Shown here in pieces: positions 61,449 through 64,000 of a stretch of DNA of 64,000 nucleotides. Under the pieces are notes generated by a model, which ran no database searches, was not told the origin of the DNA, and saw nothing but the letters and a program-made list of their open reading frames with translations. The stretch's first letter is position 1. Each line of letters starts with the position of its first letter. The stretch is from Angiostrongylus vasorum (Eukaryota; Nematoda; Chromadorea; Rhabditida; Metastrongylidae). A program made the position numbers and the translations under genes. Location of the stretch: the NCBI GenBank assembly GCA_018806985.1, contig JADANN010000360.1, positions 1,032,001 through 1,096,000 of the forward strand. Direction: 5' to 3'.

Positions 61449-63444
61449 TAATTCCAGAAGGTGACATGAGTGTAACAACCCCTTCCATGAATGTGACCGT
61501 TTCAAAATCTCCGAATTCTAGAAAATGGATGAATTGCTGAGGAGAGAAAAGGATGTCCATGTCGATCGATTTTCGAAAGGACGTTGAAATTACAATGTGT
61601 GCAAAACACACATTCCATTTCTGTCGAACATGTGAAAAGAGGAATGGAGAGTCGTATCAGCAGGCGTAGCCACTCATTCACTTATCTGAACACGTAGTTT
61701 CTGTCAACACGCCACGCCCTGCTGAATCAGCTACTTCTAACGAACTCAACATTTCCGGATCTCTGACTTCTACTAAACAAAGCAAGCAGCCACAAAAGTA
61801 TCTGTGTCAGGGAACTCGTGATTGTTCTCACGGGTTCACTTCACAGAGTTATGTGAAAACACTGAGTGTTTCTAATGTATTATGGAGCTAAGCCGCTAAA
61901 GGTGAGATCGCATAGGGCTTTGCTGAACCGCTAGGAGTCATGGAAATGAAAAACCTTAAAAGCTCCGGTGTTTCACAAGTCAATTTTGCTTTTGGGAACA
62001 GTTGTAAAATATAATAAGGTCTGAAGTTGAAAGCTTTGATGCTGTACCGTTGAACACATATCAATATCGCATTGTGCACTCGGTTTAATTGAGGAGCGCT
62101 AAAATCCGCCTTGTTTATTAGGGTAGTGTTCCTTCTTCTTTTCTTGTTTTATTCTTTAGTAGACTAAAAACACAGAATAGTGCTATGTCCTTATCGAAAG
62201 AAAACCTGGTGGTAAACAGGCGCTGCATATTTCCTAGTACTGGGGGTGTAGTAGGTGGTATGGGTCATCTGTATACTTTTCCGATGTTTGGAAATATTTG
62301 ATAGTTGTCTGGAAATGTATTTCTATATCATAGTATACAGCAGTTGCAGTTGACTTCTCTAAAACAAGCATTTGTCGTGTATGCGTTCAATTCTTATCTC
62401 TTCTCAATGGGTGTAGGACGATCACCTGTGGTTGCTCTCTCGGCTGTGACCTGTAGTGTTCATAAAGAACATTAGAAAGTGTAAATGTAACGGGTCATTT
62501 GGTTGCAAATCACTTGCTGTCTTCTACATAATGGATGACAATCAACATACATGGAAGGGTAAATTCATCTGTTCGTAAAAAGTGTATGCATCGCTTCGTC
62601 TATTACGGCTCTCTGCCATAGGCCTTGATTCATAGGAAGTCTCGAATAAGCCCATGATGAACCTTATCTATCAAATTCATTAATAATCACTATGTTCCTT
62701 ATCAGATGGTTATCGCTCCTGTTATTGTGGTTGTATGCGCTGACTTGCTTTTCTTGGAGATCTCGGAAAGAGGGTTTTATTTTCAAACCATATAACAGTC
62801 ACCATATCAGTCAGTGTTTTTCATCACGGACTATTAATCGAAGTGCACTTGTAATTTCTGTAATTGTTTCAGGTGGCTCAGACAGCATCCTCGGGTGCTA
62901 GCACTTCCATGGAAGGCGACTGTTCGAAGGGCAGAAAAGTCCAATGCTATCGATGTGCTGTGTTCCGGCGTTCTTGGAAATGAGGTAAGTTTTCACAACT
63001 ATTTTTCAGATGAATAGCGCAATACAAAGGTAGGAAGGGTGCTCTAACATGAAAAAGAAGGTGAGTTTATTACATTATTTCTCAGCTAAGCCATCGTTTG
63101 AATTTTCTTCTTGTATGCTAGGTCATCTAAAACCTCGTAAGTTCCAAGAATGGCTAAATAAAGGAGTTTTCATGGGACTCTTTTTAAGCGATTATCATTT
63201 ATCGCAGGCTCCAGTTTTGATGAAATCTTTCATCTTATGTTTAATAAGTGTTCAACGTTGATAAAAATAGAAATTGGCAAATCTGATCTAGTCCTACTTA
63301 GTCGATGCCTGTCGTACCATTATAAATATTTTGGTAATTAATTAGATTCATTCGCGATTCGCTTTGCAATATGTCTTCTCCTTTCAGGTTTCTCTTGACC
63401 AATGGCAGCAATGTTTCACAGAGCCAGTCAGTGTGCTCACTCCT
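19025..63444 (+). CDS. ATIC: Bifunctional AICAR transformylase / IMP cyclohydrolase (partial at right edge)
   Basis: Catalyses formylation of AICAR by 10-formyl-tetrahydrofolate and ring closure to IMP, the final two steps of de novo purine synthesis (cytosolic homodimer). Sixteen exons join without a phase error: 19025-19043, 22040-22166, 22621-22741, 33774-33885, 34051-34142, 37206-37256, 42011-42107, 43079-43144, 44647-44886, 51986-52067, 55342-55435, 55566-55694, 57470-57562, 57816-57889, 62873-62984 and 63388-63444, giving 522 codons. IMP cyclohydrolase motifs: [47 protein letters not shown]. Transformylase motifs: [15 protein letters not shown] (catalytic Lys-His at about 265/266; human 266/267), [41 protein letters not shown]-like [10 protein letters not shown]. 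About 70 C-terminal residues lie off the window. Introns reach 11 kb and hold LINE, Penelope-like and SINE insertions and a nested lysozyme gene. Confidence 0.95.
19200..19310 (+). mobile_element. Partial SINE-D
   Basis: Keeps the B-box side, GTTCGATCCCCACCGCAGAC, and the tail TTTGCAAGTATCTCAGCATC. ATIC intron 1. Confidence 0.65.
19690..20460. repeat. Cluster of degenerate repeats (D-like, Penelope-type end, D-like)
   Basis: 19690-19810: D-like in reverse. 19811-20075: inverse of the 45985-46150 repeat, with GCTGACGTTTCGGCAGTATC and CATTCATATTCCAATGCCGA. 20110-20460: D-like with TTTGCAAATACCTCAGCTTC, tRNA-like GGTTCGAACCC and CGTCAACGGGAATAATC. Confidence 0.6.
20478..20875 (+). mobile_element. 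Family C repeat
   Basis: Full-length, from CCCAACGGTTTACCGCCTC to GTGCCGTTCAAGTATC. Same family as 58722-59112. ATIC intron 1. Confidence 0.8.
21290..21690 (-). mobile_element. Family C repeat
   Basis: Full-length opposite-strand copy starting ACTTACTTGGATACTTGGATGG. ATIC intron 1. Confidence 0.8.
22040..22166 (+). CDS. ATIC: ATIC exon 2
   Basis: After [40 protein letters not shown] and HGLSVK. The donor GTTAGC at 22167 gives phase 2, matching exon 3. Confidence 0.92.
22621..22741 (+). CDS. ATIC: ATIC exon 3
   Basis: [20 protein letters not shown] and [20 protein letters not shown]. The acceptor is ATTAAG, preceded by an A-rich run. Followed by an 11 kb intron. Confidence 0.93.
23018..23056. 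repeat. (TA)n microsatellite
   Basis: Tandem TATA run inside ATIC intron 3. Confidence 0.9.
23215..23425. mobile_element. Compact palindromic SINE-D pair
   Basis: Left arm GAGATATTTGCAAAACTCCC...ACCATGCGAGTTCTTCGTTTC, right arm CCACCGCAGACACATGCGG...AACAAATATCTCAGCATC. Abuts the 3' end of the RTE LINE. Confidence 0.7.
24101..25036 (-). pseudogene. RTE reverse transcriptase domain
   Basis: Frames at 25036-24803, 24845-24555 and 24418-24101 together cover the RT palm: [55 protein letters not shown] and FADD at about 24280-24269, the metal-binding YxDD equivalent, intact. At least two frameshifts separate them. Confidence 0.88.
25160..26337 (-). pseudogene. RTE endonuclease domain and linker
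   Basis: From about 26337 to 25700 the minus-strand frames give the exonuclease/endonuclease fold motifs ([25 protein letters not shown]); 25798-25160 is a 212-codon open frame with [20 protein letters not shown] and a basic linker before the RT. Confidence 0.82.
27112..27420 (+). mobile_element. SINE-B copy, diverged
   Basis: AGATAGCGCAGTGGTGAGTGATG head, TTTGATCCCACC B-box-like, CGACATTCATAAGG and CTTCGTGGGCGATG in the 3' half. ATIC intron 3. Confidence 0.7.
27430..28775. other. No feature recognised (ATIC intron 3)
   Basis: A 97-codon plus-strand frame at 27678-27971 has no recognisable domain. Nothing else stands out. Confidence 0.45.
28778..29515 (+). mobile_element. SINE-B copy interrupted by a family C copy
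   Basis: 28778-28935 is the B head (TAGCACAGTGGTAGTGATG); 28940-29335 is a full family C element; 29343-29515 resumes B at TTCTACGACATTCAAGATG through GTGAAGACGGGTCGTATG. The B sequence continues across the C insertion. Confidence 0.82.
29960..30130. repeat. Penelope-type/fold-back repeat arm
   Basis: GATACGAGATTGGTATGAAA, GCTAACGCTTCGGCGTCTTC and GATCCGAGTCGATGGTCCATG match one arm of 16640-16885. Single arm only. Confidence 0.6.
30130..31685. other. No feature recognised (ATIC intron 3)
   Basis: Weak short frames only. May include decayed upstream parts of the RTE fragment that follows, but I could not match them. Confidence 0.4.
31690..32170 (+). pseudogene. RTE reverse transcriptase fragment, plus strand
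   Basis: [33 protein letters not shown] and PQLCLFGSS with EQETSGLGS align with [33 protein letters not shown] and the CSYVYLGREIN...RKRAAWGA block. The FADD site has decayed. Opposite in strand to the 23.5-26.9 kb copy. Confidence 0.7.
32185..32430 (+). mobile_element. Truncated family C repeat
   Basis: From CCAGGATCCAGCACCATCCT to CATCCAAGTATCTAAGTAAG, the second half of family C. Confidence 0.7.
32700..33180. repeat. Fold-back element with Penelope-type motifs
   Basis: Ends ACACGAGGTTGATGAAAACT and TTTTCATCAACCTCGTGTTAG are inverse of one another; inside are ACGTTTCGACGTCTTCGTC and AACGACGAAGACACC, also roughly inverse. Confidence 0.75.
33449..33705 (+). mobile_element. SINE-A copy, diverged
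   Basis: GGGTGCGTGTAGAGCAATGGTCGG head, TTTGTTTTGGAGAATAGGAAAC middle, GGGATTGATCAATTACCAGC tail. ATIC intron 3, just before exon 4. Confidence 0.6.
33774..33885 (+). CDS. ATIC: ATIC exon 4
   Basis: After [26 protein letters not shown] and [10 protein letters not shown], corresponding to human IRVVACNLYPF and VEEAVEQIDIG. Phase 1 end at GTACGT. Confidence 0.95.
34051..34142 (+). CDS. ATIC: ATIC exon 5
   Basis: After [28 protein letters not shown] and YEKVLGQ. Contains the conserved LLRAAAKN cyclohydrolase motif. Confidence 0.95.
34262..34475 (+). mobile_element. SINE-D copy
   Basis: GAGAGAAAGGAGAAACGAAGG lead, GGACCCGCATGGTGTGGTGG A-box region, GAGTCCGATCCCACC B-box region, then TTTGCAAATGTCTCGGCATC and the GAATAGGCAGTGAATAAAAA tail. 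ATIC intron 5. Confidence 0.82.
34740..35333 (-). other. Unassigned coding-like block (ATIC intron 5)
   Basis: A 97-codon frame (35333-35040) containing [20 protein letters not shown] and [16 protein letters not shown], followed in other frames by [15 protein letters not shown] and [19 protein letters not shown]. Residue usage looks coding, frames are broken, and I recognise no family. Possibly an unplaced transposon or pseudogene. Confidence 0.3.
35600..35975. repeat. Fold-back element with Penelope-type motifs
   Basis: Right end TCCGTAATAACCTCGTGTTAGC pairs with a decayed left end near 35630 (GCGCGAGGTCGTTGCAGAA). Includes CCGTCCAGAAGATTCGACTC, shared with 32.7 and 49.6 kb. Confidence 0.6.
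36000..37200. other. No feature except a D-tail fragment (ATIC intron 5)
   Basis: 36335-36365 has AATGCAACCACAATGATGCTGAGATATTTGC-like family D tail; otherwise AT-rich unique sequence. Confidence 0.45.
37206..37256 (+). CDS. ATIC: ATIC exon 6
   Basis: After [24 protein letters not shown], 17 codons, matching human ...SLETRRQLALK. Donor AAAG/GTTGGT. Confidence 0.85.
38240..38870. other. Unassigned coding-like block (ATIC intron 6)
   Basis: Minus strand 38520-38240 reads [20 protein letters not shown] and, one frame over, [20 protein letters not shown] and [18 protein letters not shown]. Plus strand 38550-38888 is open for 112 codons with [19 protein letters not shown]. Not recognised; either may be chance or a decayed gene. 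Confidence 0.25.
40468..40593 (+). other. Candidate small initial exon inside ATIC intron 6
   Basis: ATG-initiated 42-codon frame ([20 protein letters not shown]...RGKSYTK) ending exactly at AAG/GTTGGT, preceded by a GC-richer stretch at 40200-40400. No homologue recognised, no downstream exon placed. Confidence 0.2.
42011..42107 (+). CDS. ATIC: ATIC exon 7
   Basis: [20 protein letters not shown] and FPLRYG, matching human AFTHTAQYDEAISDYFRKQ. A start at 42011 aligns gap-free with human LALK/AFTHT, but the stronger acceptor TTCTATCAG gives 41993 and six added residues in the same phase. Confidence 0.85.
42555..42588. repeat. (TTTA)n microsatellite
   Basis: About eight TTTA units in ATIC intron 7. 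Confidence 0.95.
43079..43144 (+). CDS. ATIC: ATIC exon 8
   Basis: After [26 protein letters not shown] then MPIK. RYG+TNPHQ is the family RYGMNPHQ junction between the two catalytic domains. Confidence 0.93.
43390..43760 (-). mobile_element. SINE-B copy
   Basis: Reverse orientation, with the 3' half first (CACTTCTCACATTCGATTCG), then TTCCCGACCCCGGAGGGATG and CACTACCACTGTGCTATCC, the inverse of the A-box region. ATIC intron 8. Confidence 0.82.
44150..44510 (-). mobile_element. SINE-B copy, diverged
   Basis: GACGCCGTTTTTCACATCTG at the left, CACTACCACTGCAGTACCC at the right. ATIC intron 8, 137 bases before exon 9. Confidence 0.75.
44647..44886 (+). CDS. ATIC: ATIC exon 9 (transformylase active site)
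   Basis: Encodes [35 protein letters not shown] and [11 protein letters not shown]. The Lys-His pair in SFKHVSPAG is the transformylase catalytic pair. Largest exon, 240 bases. Confidence 0.95.
45840..45925. repeat. AT-rich simple repeat
   Basis: Irregular ATTAAA/AAATT repeats in ATIC intron 9. Confidence 0.7.
45985..46160 (+). repeat. Penelope-type 3' end repeat
   Basis: CTCTGAAGAAGGCGATACTG followed by CGTCAGCTAATGTTG and CATTCATATTCCAATGCCGA; inverse copy at 19811-20075. Confidence 0.65.
46340..46712 (-). mobile_element. SINE-B copy
   Basis: GTGCGGATCCCAGCACTTCTC left, TTCTCGACCCCGAAGGGATG, CACTACCACTGTGCTATC right. Nearly full length. ATIC intron 9. Confidence 0.83.
46713..47515. other. 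No feature recognised (ATIC intron 9)
   Basis: Plus-strand frames of 72 and 106 codons (46789-47007, 47135-47455) without recognised motifs; coding status unknown. Confidence 0.4.
47525..47825 (-). mobile_element. SINE-A copy
   Basis: AAAGCTCTCAGCGTTGATCC left, CCACTGCGCCACGTGCGCCC right, with an A-run at the left end consistent with an insertion tail. ATIC intron 9. Confidence 0.85.
47830..49130. other. No feature recognised (ATIC intron 9)
   Basis: No match to the families here and no convincing coding. Confidence 0.45.
49138..49535 (-). mobile_element. Family C repeat
   Basis: Full-length, starting ACTTGCTTACTTGATACTTG; ends GGTAAACCGTTGGGAGGAG. ATIC intron 9. Confidence 0.8.
49575..49935. 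repeat. Fold-back element with Penelope-type motifs
   Basis: CGGCTAACATTTCGACGTCTTC near 49680 and AAACGTCGAAACGTTTGCAG near 49890 are inverse; CCAGACGATTCGGCTTGATG shared with 32.7 kb. Confidence 0.65.
50350..50705 (-). mobile_element. SINE-B copy, diverged
   Basis: CACGACCCGTCTTTCACATC left; CGAGGTCGGACCAGCACCG and CGTCGTAATGGA right; the A-box end has been lost. ATIC intron 9. Confidence 0.7.
51338..51490 (-). mobile_element. SINE-D copy
   Basis: GATGTTGAGATATTTGCAAAACTGG, CGTTCACCACCACACCATGC (inverse A-box region), then TTTCTCTCAGCTAGTAC. ATIC intron 9. Confidence 0.8.
51986..52067 (+). CDS. ATIC: ATIC exon 10
   Basis: After [27 protein letters not shown] and TAKIIHR, nearly identical in pattern to human [20 protein letters not shown]. 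Phase 2 end at GTATAG. Confidence 0.95.
52240..52325 (-). mobile_element. SINE-B 3' end fragment
   Basis: CAATTTTTTATTCTACGCAACCC-like start and TTAGCGGATCTCAGCGCTTC match the reverse of the family B tail. Confidence 0.5.
52530..52890 (-). pseudogene. GIY-YIG relic of a Penelope-like element, minus strand
   Basis: Minus frames read [32 protein letters not shown] and [20 protein letters not shown], matching the other GIY-YIG copies. Its upstream edge abuts the oppositely oriented RT of the next element at about 52890. Confidence 0.72.
52895..54092 (+). pseudogene. Penelope-like reverse transcriptase plus GIY-YIG relic
   Basis: Plus frames give [15 protein letters not shown] (52909-52953), [12 protein letters not shown] / [35 protein letters not shown], then [20 protein letters not shown], where Penelope-like RTs have YIDDC; the second catalytic Asp site is altered to Gly-Asp. 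GIY-YIG follows: [34 protein letters not shown] and tail [17 protein letters not shown] ending at a stop at 54092. Multiple frame breaks. ATIC intron 10. Confidence 0.82.
54290..54350 (+). ncRNA. Hammerhead-like 3' motif of the Penelope-like element
   Basis: CCTGAAGAAAGGTAAATCTT then CCAAAACGTC, about 200 bases after the element's stop codon and before GAATAAATAA. Resembles the CUGANGA...stem...GAAAC hammerhead core but has an extra A after CTGAAGA and AAAAC for GAAAC, so it may be inactive. Confidence 0.35.
54366..54526. repeat. (TG)n microsatellite
   Basis: About 160 bases of TG with TATG and TTTG variants directly after the Penelope-like 3' end. Confidence 0.97.
55342..55435 (+). CDS. ATIC: ATIC exon 11
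   Basis: After [27 protein letters not shown] and [12 protein letters not shown]. The NGNY Asn is the conserved transformylase residue. Confidence 0.95.
55566..55694 (+). CDS. ATIC: ATIC exon 12
   Basis: After [46 protein letters not shown]. The donor GTCAGT after HNN was chosen for phase 0. Confidence 0.9.
55925..56310. mobile_element. Palindromic SINE-D pair
   Basis: Left arm GAGATATTTGCAAAACTCTG ... CGTTTCGCCTGTCTGTCAGC; right arm its inverse through CGGTTCAGAGTTTTGCAAAT, centre near 56080. Followed by a GAGTAGGCAGTAAATAAAAA tail. ATIC intron 12. Confidence 0.85.
56497..56775 (+). mobile_element. SINE-A copy
   Basis: GGTGTGTGGCGCAGTAGTCGG head, GGAATCGATCCCCGCGCCC B-box region, GATCAACGCCGAGAGCTTTT then TTATCCTTTA tail. 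ATIC intron 12. Confidence 0.88.
56780..57460. other. No feature recognised (ATIC intron 12)
   Basis: TAGGGTTATTCAGAAA at about 57389 resembles a mariner terminal repeat but no partner was found. Confidence 0.4.
57470..57562 (+). CDS. ATIC: ATIC exon 13
   Basis: After [28 protein letters not shown] and [11 protein letters not shown], matching human [21 protein letters not shown]. Donor CAG/GTAGGT. Confidence 0.95.
57816..57889 (+). CDS. ATIC: ATIC exon 14
   Basis: After [28 protein letters not shown] then KACN, an almost invariant family block. Phase 2 end at GTGAGT. Confidence 0.96.
58722..59112 (+). mobile_element. Family C repeat
   Basis: Full-length, CCCAACGGTTTACCGCCTC to CGGGCCATTCAACTATC. 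Flanked by AT/ATT-rich simple sequence. ATIC intron 14. Confidence 0.82.
59208..59475 (+). mobile_element. SINE-A copy
   Basis: GAGCGTGTGTAGCCCAGTGG head, GGGATCGATCTCACACCC B-box region, TTAATCAAAGCCGAGAAC tail with T-run. Inserted in an ATT-rich stretch between the family C copy and the lysozyme gene. Confidence 0.8.
59775..59873 (-). pseudogene. i-type lysozyme exon with one-base frameshift
   Basis: Acceptor CAACCCAG, donor CAG/GTATGC. The frame from the previous exon reads [11 protein letters not shown] and then loses homology; the next frame reads [12 protein letters not shown], the family motif. One extra base near 59820 explains this. A donor-like GGTAAGT inside the exon is an alternative explanation. 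Confidence 0.65.
59775..60797 (-). CDS. Invertebrate-type (destabilase) lysozyme, nested antisense, apparently frameshifted
   Basis: Family role: secreted hydrolysis of bacterial peptidoglycan. Exons on the minus strand: 60797-60667 ([20 protein letters not shown] then [12 protein letters not shown]), 60102-60007 ([26 protein letters not shown]) and 59873-59775 ([11 protein letters not shown], then in another frame [12 protein letters not shown]). The Cys spacing and the xxSGCxPxGC, CGYF, AWxxCAxxYxC and ARIHxGGxNGC motifs are those of i-type lysozymes. The catalytic Glu position (VESGC in active members) is Asp here (ADSGC); the second acidic residue, Asp in CSVD, is kept. The ARIH motif is reached only after a one-base shift at about 59820, so the copy is a pseudogene, or carries a sequence error, or has an unseen splice. 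A candidate signal-peptide exon is at 61349-61295; the C-terminal exon was not found. The gene lies wholly inside ATIC intron 14, opposite in strand. Confidence 0.8.
60007..60102 (-). CDS. i-type lysozyme exon (middle)
   Basis: Acceptor CTTCCAG, donor CGA/GTAGGT, 32 codons in phase 0. Carries GKQ...[15 protein letters not shown], the conserved AW..CA..Y.C block. Confidence 0.83.
60667..60797 (-). CDS. i-type lysozyme exon (N-terminal catalytic half)
   Basis: Acceptor GATTCAG, donor AGG/GTAAGC. Five Cys; motif [10 protein letters not shown] with Asp where catalytic Glu is expected. Confidence 0.83.
60948..61272 (+). other. Unassigned coding-like stretch, ATIC intron 14
   Basis: After TTTCACAG at about 61101 the plus strand is open as [20 protein letters not shown] ... 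[16 protein letters not shown] to a TAG at 61270-61272; upstream, [20 protein letters not shown] is open in another frame. No family recognised. It overlaps the lysozyme's intron on the opposite strand. Confidence 0.2.
61295..61349 (-). CDS. Candidate signal-peptide exon of the nested lysozyme
   Basis: ATG followed by a hydrophobic stretch ([10 protein letters not shown]) and a GTTATT donor in phase 1, which is the phase the 60797 exon needs. Placed only by phase and hydrophobicity. Confidence 0.3.
61335..61448. repeat. (TA/CATA)n microsatellite
   Basis: ATACATAYATGTAT and TATATA runs, just upstream of the candidate lysozyme start. Confidence 0.92.
61450..62870. other. No feature recognised (ATIC intron 14)
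   Basis: Unique AT-rich sequence; short frames only. Confidence 0.45.
62873..62984 (+). CDS. ATIC: ATIC exon 15
   Basis: After [29 protein letters not shown] then [17 protein letters not shown], matching human [27 protein letters not shown]. Donor GAG/GTAAGT. Confidence 0.95.
63388..63444 (+). CDS. ATIC: ATIC exon 16, last exon inside the window
   Basis: After [27 protein letters not shown], aligned with human LIKWKALFEEVPELLT. Donor CCT/GTACGT. The remaining ~70 residues must be encoded to the right of the window. Confidence 0.88.
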
Positions 63445-64000
63445 GTACGTCTTTACATGCTTTTCTCTTTTTCAGTTGACTTCGTAGCGTATTTGGAATG
63501 TGTACCTATCGGCAGTTGTGGAGAATTCCTCCTAAGGAACAATCCTTAAAGGGTTATTCAGAGTTTTAATATCCTGAAAACAATAGAACAAGTCGGCGAA
63601 GGTCACTCATGCTATGTTCTCCACCTCATGCTATGTTCTCCAGTTGGATTGTCTGGATTGTCGAGTAAATGAGCCAACGACGATGCAAATTCATTTTGAG
63701 AGTTTCGCACCCTTGTTGATGACATGTGAAAAGGTGGACCACCTATCAGCCGTCATTTATTACACGAAAACGGCCTCAACACCAAACGTATACATCTTTT
63801 CAACATAAACAGTACGAGACCTACTATTATTTGGCGACAGCACAGGACTACGCATATTTTTTCGCCATGCGCAGTGCGCATTGGGCTCAATGCATTGGGC
63901 TAGTTTTGCATCTTCCCAAAAATGACCATACCTTTTTTCTTGTGTATGACACGATTTTCTCTCGTATTTTAACAACAATTACTGCTCTCTTTTTTTGGGA
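63445..64000. other. ATIC intron 16, incomplete
   Basis: Contains AAAGGGTTATTCAGAG at about 63550, similar to 57.39 kb. No further exon seen before the edge. Confidence 0.5.

Noticed and set aside
57385..63560. Mariner terminal repeats at 57389 and 63550
   Set aside because: Only a ~14-base similarity (AGGGTTATTCAGA) in the same orientation, with no transposase between them.
1..64000. Bacterial contaminant, CRISPR array, phage or viral insertion
   Set aside because: No regularly spaced direct repeats, no operons, no viral structural or replication genes; all RT signals fit RTE or Penelope-like elements.

Overview
This is a nuclear genome window from a nematode, most likely a clade V strongylid of hookworm type (inference). 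Evidence: short coding exons joined by GT...AG introns whose acceptors are mostly of the TTTCAG kind, a trans-splice-like TTTTTTCAG just upstream of a start codon, an invertebrate-type lysozyme, and a dense load of RTE LINEs, Penelope-like elements, mariner relics and tRNA-derived SINEs. I see no bacterial operon, CRISPR array or rRNA. The species cannot be fixed from sequence alone.

Two metabolic genes lie head to tail on the + strand. Nicotinate phosphoribosyltransferase (NAPRT; NAD salvage) runs from about 7657 to 17170 in 12 exons; the reconstructed reading frame is about 547 codons, close to the 538-residue human enzyme. About 1.84 kb downstream starts ATIC/PURH (the last two steps of de novo IMP synthesis). 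I can follow 16 in-phase exons from 19025 to 63444, 522 codons. The last ~70 codons lie beyond the right edge. Both enzymes belong to nucleotide metabolism: NAPRT uses PRPP directly, and ATIC completes a pathway that begins from PRPP.

Inside the 5 kb ATIC intron 14, on the opposite strand, sits an invertebrate-type (destabilase) lysozyme gene (59775-60797, possible signal-peptide exon at 61295-61349). Its catalytic Glu position is Asp and its last recognisable exon carries an apparent one-base frameshift.

The rest is largely mobile DNA. 1-2200: an RTE 5' relic interrupted by a Penelope-like element (GIY-YIG domain between inverted pLTR-like repeats). 5740-6720: mariner relic. 23460-26870: a nearly full-length but broken RTE LINE in ATIC intron 3. 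31690-32170: second RTE fragment. 52530-54345: two abutting, oppositely oriented Penelope-like fragments, one with reverse transcriptase, GIY-YIG and a hammerhead-like 3' end. At least three interspersed families carry RNA polymerase III A/B-box-like sequences (called here SINE-A, -B and -D), plus an unclassified ~400 bp family (C). They occur mostly in introns and in both orientations. Several D copies are large palindromes, and one C copy is nested inside a B copy. Simple repeats (AT, TA, TG, TC, TTTA) are scattered throughout. Exon boundaries were placed by eye from homology, GT/AG and phase; uncertain ones are marked.
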